DNA of 64,000 nt, taken from Pleodorina starrii. Lineage: Eukaryota > Chlorophyta > Chlorophyceae > Chlamydomonadales > Volvocaceae. This document shows positions 58,037-64,000 of the stretch, piece by piece (positions within the stretch are counted from its first letter, which is position 1; each line of letters begins with the position of its first letter). The translations under genes and the position numbers were made by a program. The stretch is from the NCBI GenBank assembly GCA_030267565.1, contig BRXU01000006.1:5010001-5074000 (forward strand). The letters are read 5' to 3'. Below the pieces are notes generated by a model, which made no database searches, was not told the DNA's origin, and saw nothing but the letters and a program-made list of their open reading frames with translations.

Positions 58037-60895
58037 GGCCGAATCGCAGCGACCGAGCCGTCCGATCCAGGCGTCCTTCGTCGTCGTCGTCGGTTGGCGC
58101 GGTCACGTGTCGGGTTGGCGAGGTGGCGGTGGTTGTGGAGTGGCGCCAAGGGCCCCTCCCGCCGCTCTTCCGGGTACGGCTGCGGACGGCGTAGTCGTCA
58201 CTCGCCGCTTTCTCCGCCGTCAAGGCGGTGGCGGAGGCGGAGGCGGTGGCAGGGCGCCACAGCGACCGACGCTGGTCCGGCGTGTCGGACCCCGGCGGTG
58301 CCGATGTTGGTGTTGTCGTTGTGGGGATCGCGGCTTCTCTCCCCCCGGGTGTGAGATCCGTCCGCCAGCCGCCCTCCTCCTCGCCCTCCTCCTCCCCCCC
58401 AGACCCCTCCCAGCCCCAGCCGTCGCCTCCTCCTGCTGCTGCTGCTGCCCCCGTCGAGTCCCGCGGAGCCACCGCCGACCTCCGAGCCCGGCGGTGCCGT
58501 CCCTTCGACCCATCCTCCCTCCGCTGCTGCTGCCCCCGCCGCGGCTGGGTCCCCTGTTGCCCCTCCTGCCCCTGCCTCTGCCTCTCCTGCTCCCTCTCCG
58601 CTTCCAGGCGATGGGCCAGGTGGCGCTGCTTGGCCAACATCTTGCGCCTGGGTGGGTGAGGCCCCACCGAGGAAGGGACGAGGGGTGGGCGGGCAGGCGG
58701 AGGTGGGAGCAGGGGAGTGGGGAAAGAGAGGGGTTCGAGAGAGGGAGGTGGGACTGATGGGGGATGATGCGTGTCCGCCTGTGTGTGGCCGCTCCTGGGT
58801 GGTTGGCCCCACCGGGCCACCGCAGGTGGTCCCACCCGTACGTGCAATTCTCCGTACACAAAACATACGTTTGCCGTACCTGTGTATGCATGCGTCCAAG
58901 ACCTGCGGGGAGGGGGGAGGTAGGGAAAGGCAGTCAGGGAGGGGAGGGGAGGGGAGGGGAGGGAGGGAGGGAGGGAGGGAGGGGGGAGGGAGGGGAGGGG
59001 GGCATGATGAGGGCTTTCGGGGCGGGTGGGCGATGGTGGTGGTGGTGGTGGTGGTGGTGGTGGTGGTGGTGGTGGTGGGCAGACGGCTGCTCCTTACCCG
59101 GACCAAGCGGGGTCCTGGCCCCCCCCCCCCCCGACCTCCCCACCACTGGGCGGGCAACATGTCCCCGCGGGCCCCAACTCATCCCCCGTCTGTCGATGTG
59201 TCTCTGGGGCACTTGGCTGATTCGCTCCTTACTAAGTAGGGGTGGGAATTACGGTTACGGTGTTTACGGTTTACGGTATTACGGTGTAAGCAATTACGGT
59301 GACCCCCAAAAAGTACCGTAAAATTACGGTTCTTACGGTGTAATGCAATTACGGTTGCCAAAAAGTCAAAATTACGGTCGGACCGTCAGCGTGCGAGCAC
59401 ATCCCGACGACCACACCTCGATTTGCCTGTCCACGTGCCTTTCCAGTTCCATGCGTCCAGAGGAACATCACCAGGATTCTAATGGCAGTTAGACGTATAG
59501 CAATTATGCCTAGTCACGCCAACTTGCAACAAGGATCGACAGCTGTTTCGTCCTTTGGAGAAGCTACGAGACAGTCTTAAGAAGCTTGAAAGGCTCACGA
59601 CAATAAACTATAATCAGTTATCACAGAAGAAACAAAAAATGGGGCGAAGACATTTGATTCAAATTCCGCTTCAGAAGCGGAGTACCGCGCGCGCATAAAG
59701 TACCGCATCTGTCTTACGCCATCATGCGCCCATGGCAACACACATCAGGTCATCCCAAGTACCTTAGTACGCAGTTTCGTTGCCCGCCCGCCCACCCCCT
59801 TTTCCTTAGTGCGCTCGTACCCCTGCGCGCGGACGCGCGGGCGCCGCGCGTTAGTTGGCGTGTGCTGTGTGTTTGTCGCGTGCGTCTGTCCCGGGTTCCC
59901 TGCGCCTTAGGTCTTTAGGCCGGTCCCAGCGTGGGGGAGGTTTTGCCTTGACTCTGGTTCCCTTTTGCCTCCCCCATCGCTAGCCTGGGCACCGTTTTCG
60001 CTCGAGGGAATCAGAGATGGCGCACGTGTCTCTTGCGGGGTACGCGGGCCTTGATGGCGGCGCGCCCTAGTCGTGGTCGATCGGCTGTTGGTCGCAGACG
60101 CGGTGCGGGCGAATGTCGTCCTGCTGGGGGGATGCGCTCTGCCGCAGTCTTTAGGGGCAGCGGGCAGCTGGGCAGAGCGCTTGCGGCCGCTGGCCGGCAA
60201 GGAGAGTAGCAAGCGGCGGTGCGGACCGGCGCACGTCGGCCGGCAAGAATGTTTCAGCGGCGGTTTCTTTACCCCCTTTTCCAGTTGCACCTTCCCTAGC
60301 GGGGGGCGACGGTTGGCGTTGTGGGGGTCAGGGTTTGTAATGGGATGGGGACGTTCCTTGCTTGCCGTATCGCAGCAGACTCAAAACCGCCGCTCCGCCG
60401 GCCTCCTAGGCTGCGCATTGCCGCTACACCTGCCGCAGTCCTGGGCACAGCTCCCAGCAAGGTGCTGCCCTTCATCCGGGCTGAGAAACGCTGTTTGCTG
60501 GTGAGCGGCTTAGCAGGGCCAGCATCAGAGCCCGACATTGGCTGCTTGTCACCCAAATCGCAGCTAAATACAGGCCCAGGTGCAAGTAACACTAATAAGA
60601 CTATGTGAAAAGGTATGCAAAAGGCTTATAGAGCGGTATATGAAAGGAAAAAGATGATCCGGCTCCGAAAACGAGGACCGTAATTCGTTACGGTCGACTT
60701 GGTCCCGGAACCCACCGTAAATTTACGGTATTTACGGTGTTGCGCATTACACCGTAAGCAATTACGGTCCACTTTTGGGGATTACGGTGTAATTCCCACC
60801 CCTATTACTAAGCCCACTCACAGATCCCCCGACCCGGACCCCAAACAATTACACGCACCAACCCCAACACCACTCTCCTCCCCCAAGGCCCCCAG

Positions 60896-60927
<32 letters not shown>

Positions 60928-62065
60928 AGCCCCCCCCCCAGCCCCCCACACCCCCAGCCCCACCTGCAGCTTCTGTTGCAGCAGGCAGTGCCTCAGGTCG
61001 GGTCCGGGGGGCGGAGGGTCCTCTGTTTGCTGCCCAAGCAACAGCCGCTCCACGTAAGCAACCGCCACTTCACCCGCGTCCTTCGCCCCCGCATCCTCCT
61101 CCTCCTCGGCATCACCGGTGCTGGGCCGCCCCGCTCCGACGCCCTCACCGTCGCCGCACCCGCCGTCGCCGGCCCGGACACCGCCCACTGCTGCTGCTGG
61201 TGGTGGTGGTGGTGGCGGTGATGGCGGAGGCGCGGGTGCTGATGAATGAGGCGGTGGCGGTGGTGGTGGCGCCTGTCTTGGCAGCTGTCTCTCCACCTCC
61301 CAGCAACTGAACCGCAACTCACGAACGAACCTGACATCACGGGACATCACGGGACAGGACAGGACAGGGGGCGAGTGGGAGACGGGACGGGACGGGACGG
61401 GGACATGACATCAGGCCAGGTCAACCCACCTCTGCCAGAGCCAGGCCACAGCGCGGGCGTTGCCGAACAGCAGCGCGTGCAGTGACAGGCGGGACAACAA
61501 CCCCTGGAGGGGTGCCGTACGCTGGTACGGCGAGCTGCAGCTGGGGCCGGCCTCGTCGGGCGGCGGCGGTTGTGTGGTGGTGGTGTTGGTGGCGGTGTGG
61601 TTGAACAGGTCCTGTAAAACGTCCTGCATGACATCTGTCCGGGGACACACAAACATTGCGTATTGGAGGTGGTGTGTGTGCGTGTGTGGAGGGAGATGGC
61701 AACCCTCGGTGTACAGCCTCCATGCCACGGCACGGCACCGACCTCCCACCTCCAACCCTAATGCGGTTACCCTTCCGGTCCCAAGGGGTTCAGGATCTCC
61801 CCACAGTAACAGTAACAGACACAGCAACAGCAACCATGAGGTGCGATGTGATCTGGGGTGGTGGAGATGTGCGGTGACGAGTGCCGAGTGGCGAGTGCTG
61901 CCACTGACTGACTGACTCACGCGGCGGCGGCAGCGGCGGCAGCGCCCAGCCCCTCTCCTCCCACCAGGCGGGATCCAGCAGCTCCCCCGCCTCCCCCGCC
62001 TCCGCCGCAACACTGCGACCCGTCAGCAGCGTTGACATCATCACCGTAAAACTGCCCGGACCCAC
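53628..62065 (-). CDS. RAB3GAP1: Rab3 GTPase-activating protein catalytic subunit (RAB3GAP1-like), 5' end outside window
   Basis: The Rab3GAP1-Rab3GAP2 complex acts on Rab GTPases (GAP for Rab3, GEF for Rab18) in membrane traffic. In-window exons (minus): 62065-61921, 61634-61430, 61330-60964, 58902-58880, 58647-57548, 57034-56973, 56807-56433, 56179-56010, 55882-55654, 55245-55162, 54815-53628; 1,315 aa, all junctions in phase. Family motifs in order: [20 protein letters not shown], then [55 protein letters not shown] then YSPRDV (the catalytic-domain signature), [20 protein letters not shown], and [13 protein letters not shown]. The C-terminus ends [14 protein letters not shown]. Long acidic/Gly-rich and Gln-rich inserts (exon 58647-57548 and the last exon) make it larger than animal or plant homologues. 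The call rests on remembered motifs. Confidence 0.85.
55731..55766. repeat. two copies of a 12-bp palindrome inside a Rab3GAP exon
   Basis: GACCCGTGGGTC at 55731-55742 and GACCCATGGGTC at 55755-55766, 12 bp apart, within coding exon 55882-55654. They belong to the family of dispersed palindromes described in the findings. Confidence 0.9.
57130..57400. other. intron segment with a zinc-finger-like relic and TACGCGTATA repeats
   Basis: Inside the Rab3GAP intron 57547-57035. A plus-strand frame reads [20 protein letters not shown] and stops, resembling the start of a BED-type zinc finger as found in hAT transposases (weak). To its right, TACGCGTATA-type motifs recur four times in AT-rich DNA (57316-57386). 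Possibly a remnant of a transposon. Confidence 0.3.
59033..59076. repeat. (GGT)n tract in Rab3GAP intron
   Basis: About 15 tandem GGT units. It follows a GGGAG-rich purine run at 58936-59002. Confidence 0.9.
59237..60804. mobile_element. non-autonomous hAT-type transposon, 1,568 bp
   Basis: The left end is TAGGGGTGGGAATTACGG and the right end TAATTCCCACCCCTA, inverted repeats of the hAT type. The element is flanked by a perfect 8-bp target duplication TTACTAAG (59229-59236 and 60805-60812), the length made by hAT transposases. Both ends carry many subterminal TTACGG/CCGTAA copies. The interior (59380-60680) has no recognisable transposase frame, so it is non-autonomous. It sits in the Rab3GAP intron 60963-58903 in which it does not touch an exon. 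Intact ends suggest a fairly recent insertion. Confidence 0.88.
60898..60927. repeat. poly(C) run of about 28
   Basis: Nearly uninterrupted C tract in the Rab3GAP intron next to the hAT element. The length is prone to sequencing error. Confidence 0.85.
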
Positions 62066-62111
62066 CTGGGGGGGGTGAGGTATGGGGTGAGGTATGGGGT
62101 GAGGTATGGGG

Positions 62112-64000
62112 TGTGTACGTGTGCGTGTGTGCGTGTGTACGTGTGCGTGTGTACGTGTGTACGTGTGCGTGTGTACGTGTGCGTGTGTACGTGTGCGTGT
62201 GTACGTGTGCGTGTGTACGTGTGCGTGTGCGTGTGTACGTGTGCGTGTGCGTGTGTACGTGTGCGTGTGTACGTGTGCGTGTGTACGTGTGCGTGTGTAC
62301 GTGTGCGTGTGTACGTGTGCGTGTGTACGTGTGCGTGTGTGCGTGTGCGTGTGTGCGTGTGCGTGTGTACGTGTGCGTGTGTACGTATGCGTGTGTACGT
62401 GTGCGTGTGTACGTGTGCGTGTGTACGTGTGCGTGTGTACGTGTGCGTGTGTACGTGTGCGTGTGTACGTGTGCGTGTGTACGTGTGCGTGTGTACGTGT
62501 GCGTGTGTACGTGTGCGTGTGTACGTGTGCGTGTGTGCGTGTGCGTGTGTACATGTGCGTGTGTACGTGTGCGTGTGTACGTGTGCGTGTGTACGTGTGC
62601 GTGTGTACGTGTGCGTGTGTACGTGTGCGTGTGTACGTGTGCGTGTGTACGTGTGCGTGTGTACGTGTGCGTGTGTACGTGTACGTGTGTACGTGTGCGT
62701 GTGTACGTGTGCGTGTGTACGTGTGCGTGTGTACGCGTGCATGTGTACGTGTGCGTGTGTACGTGTACGTGTGCGTGTGTACGTGTGCGTGTGTACGTGT
62801 GCGTGTGTACGTGTGCGTGTGTACGTGTGCGTGTGTACGTATGCGTGTGTACGTGTGCGTGTGTACGTGTGCGTGTGTACGTGTGCGTGTGTACGTGTGC
62901 GTGTGTACGTGTGCGTGTGTACGTGTGCGTGTGTACGTGTGCGTGTGTACGTGTGCGTGTGTACGTGTGCGTGTGTACGTGTGCGTGTGTACGTGTGCGT
63001 GTGTACGTGTGCGTGTGTACGTGTGCGTGTGTACGTGTGCATGTGTACGTGTACGTGTGTACGTGTGCGTGTGTACGTGTGCGTGTGTACGTGTGCATGT
63101 GTACGTGTGCGTGTGTACGTGTACGTGTGCGTGTGTACGTGTGCGTGTGTACGTGTGCGTGTGTACGTGTGCGTGTGTACGTGTGCGTGTGTACGTGTGC
63201 GTGTGTACGTGTGCGTGTGTACGTGTACGTGTGTACGTGTGCGTGTGTACGTGTGCGTGTGTACGTGTGCATGTGTACGTGTGCGTGTGTACGTGTACGT
63301 GTGCGTGTGTACGTGTGCGTGTGTACGTGTGCGTGTGTACGTGTGCGTGTGTACGTGTGCGTGTGTACGTGTGCGTGTGTACGTGTGCGTGTGTACGTGT
63401 GCGTGTGTACGTGTGCGTGTGTACGTGTGCGTGTGTACGTGTGCGTGTGTACGTGTGCGTGTGTACGTGTGCGTGTGTACGTGTGCGTGTGTACGTGTGC
63501 GTGTGTACGTGTGCGTGTGTACGTGTGCGTGTGTACGTGTGCGTGTGTACGTGTGCGTGTGTACGTGTGCGTGTGTACGTGTGCGTGTGTACGTGTGCGT
63601 GTGTACGTGTGCGTGTGTACGTGTGCGTGTGTACGTGTGCGTGTGTACGTGTGCGTGTGTACGTGTGCATGTGTACGTGTACGTGTGTACGTGTGCGTGT
63701 GTACGTGTGCGTGTGTACGTGTGCATGTGTACGTGTGCGTGTGTACGTGTACGTGTGCGTGTGTACGTGTGCGTGTGTACGTGTGCGTGTGTACGTGTGC
63801 GTGTGTACGTGTGCGTGTGTACGTGTGCGTGTGTACGTGTGCGTGTGTACGTGTGCGTGTGTACGTGTGCGTGTGTACGTGTGCGTGTGTACGTGTGCGT
63901 GTGTACGTGTGCGTGTGTACGTGTGCGTGTGTACGTGTGCGTGTGTACGTGTGCGTGTGTACGTGTGCGTGTGTACGTGTGCGTGTGTACGTGTGCGTGT
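62112..64000. repeat. 14-bp tandem array (GTACGTGTGCGTGT)n, at least 1.9 kb
   Basis: About 135 copies of the 14-mer, running to the end of the window. It lies upstream (minus sense) of the first in-window Rab3GAP exon and is presumably intronic. Occasional variant units (GCATGT, or a doubled GTACGT) recur in fixed order, showing higher-order duplication. The His-Thr/Arg-Thr open frames across it are by-products of the repeat. Confidence 0.95.

Noticed and set aside
61790..63726. Three very long minus-strand ORFs of His-Thr/Arg-Thr repeats
   Set aside because: All three frames are open because a 14-bp array without stop codons is read in every frame; the repeat is presumed intronic.
1..64000. 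tRNA, rRNA or CRISPR arrays
   Set aside because: None seen by eye; a CRISPR array is not expected in a eukaryotic nuclear genome, and the tandem arrays lack spacer structure.

Overview
This window looks like nuclear DNA of a chlamydomonadalean (volvocine-type) green alga. It is GC-rich, its genes have many introns, stop codons are followed in places by TGTAA (the usual poly(A) signal of this lineage), telomere-like TTTTAGGG occurs internally, and exons and introns are full of G/C-rich simple repeats, poly-Q and poly-Ala runs. The species cannot be fixed from sequence alone.

Layout. 1-4211: no gene seen; low-complexity DNA with a (GTT)19 tract. 4212-15919 (minus): a 21-exon gene for a GAF-like/TKL protein kinase. 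15920-32515: a transposon-rich gap holding (i) a 5'-truncated non-LTR retrotransposon (about 17985-24567) interrupted by a 5.13-kb insertion with 12-bp terminal inverted repeats and its own spliced minus-strand gene, (ii) a tandem duplication at 25421-26447 with a clean 126-bp insertion in one copy, and (iii) a dead minus-strand LINE with an endonuclease domain (27370-31160). 32533-38869 (minus): Mediator subunit MED17 with a very long Gln-rich tail. 39148-42659 (plus): a plastid-type DUF2301 membrane protein, divergent from MED17 over a 278-bp promoter region. 42997-46279 (plus): a two-domain (group I) WRKY factor. 47227-52248 (plus): mitochondrial branched-chain 2-oxoacid dehydrogenase E2. 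53628 to about 62065 (minus, 5' end outside the window): Rab3GAP catalytic subunit, with a non-autonomous hAT element in one intron and a tandem array of at least 1.9 kb (14-bp unit) in another.

For the five main genes that lie complete in the window and for the in-window part of Rab3GAP, I chained exons by hand using domain matches, splice sites and reading phase. In every case the total is a multiple of three, which is why I trust the models. The host genes show no functional operon-like relation. The most unusual items are the TIR-bounded insertion with cargo, two perfect intronic hairpins, a dispersed 12-bp palindrome, and three apparent GC-AG introns.
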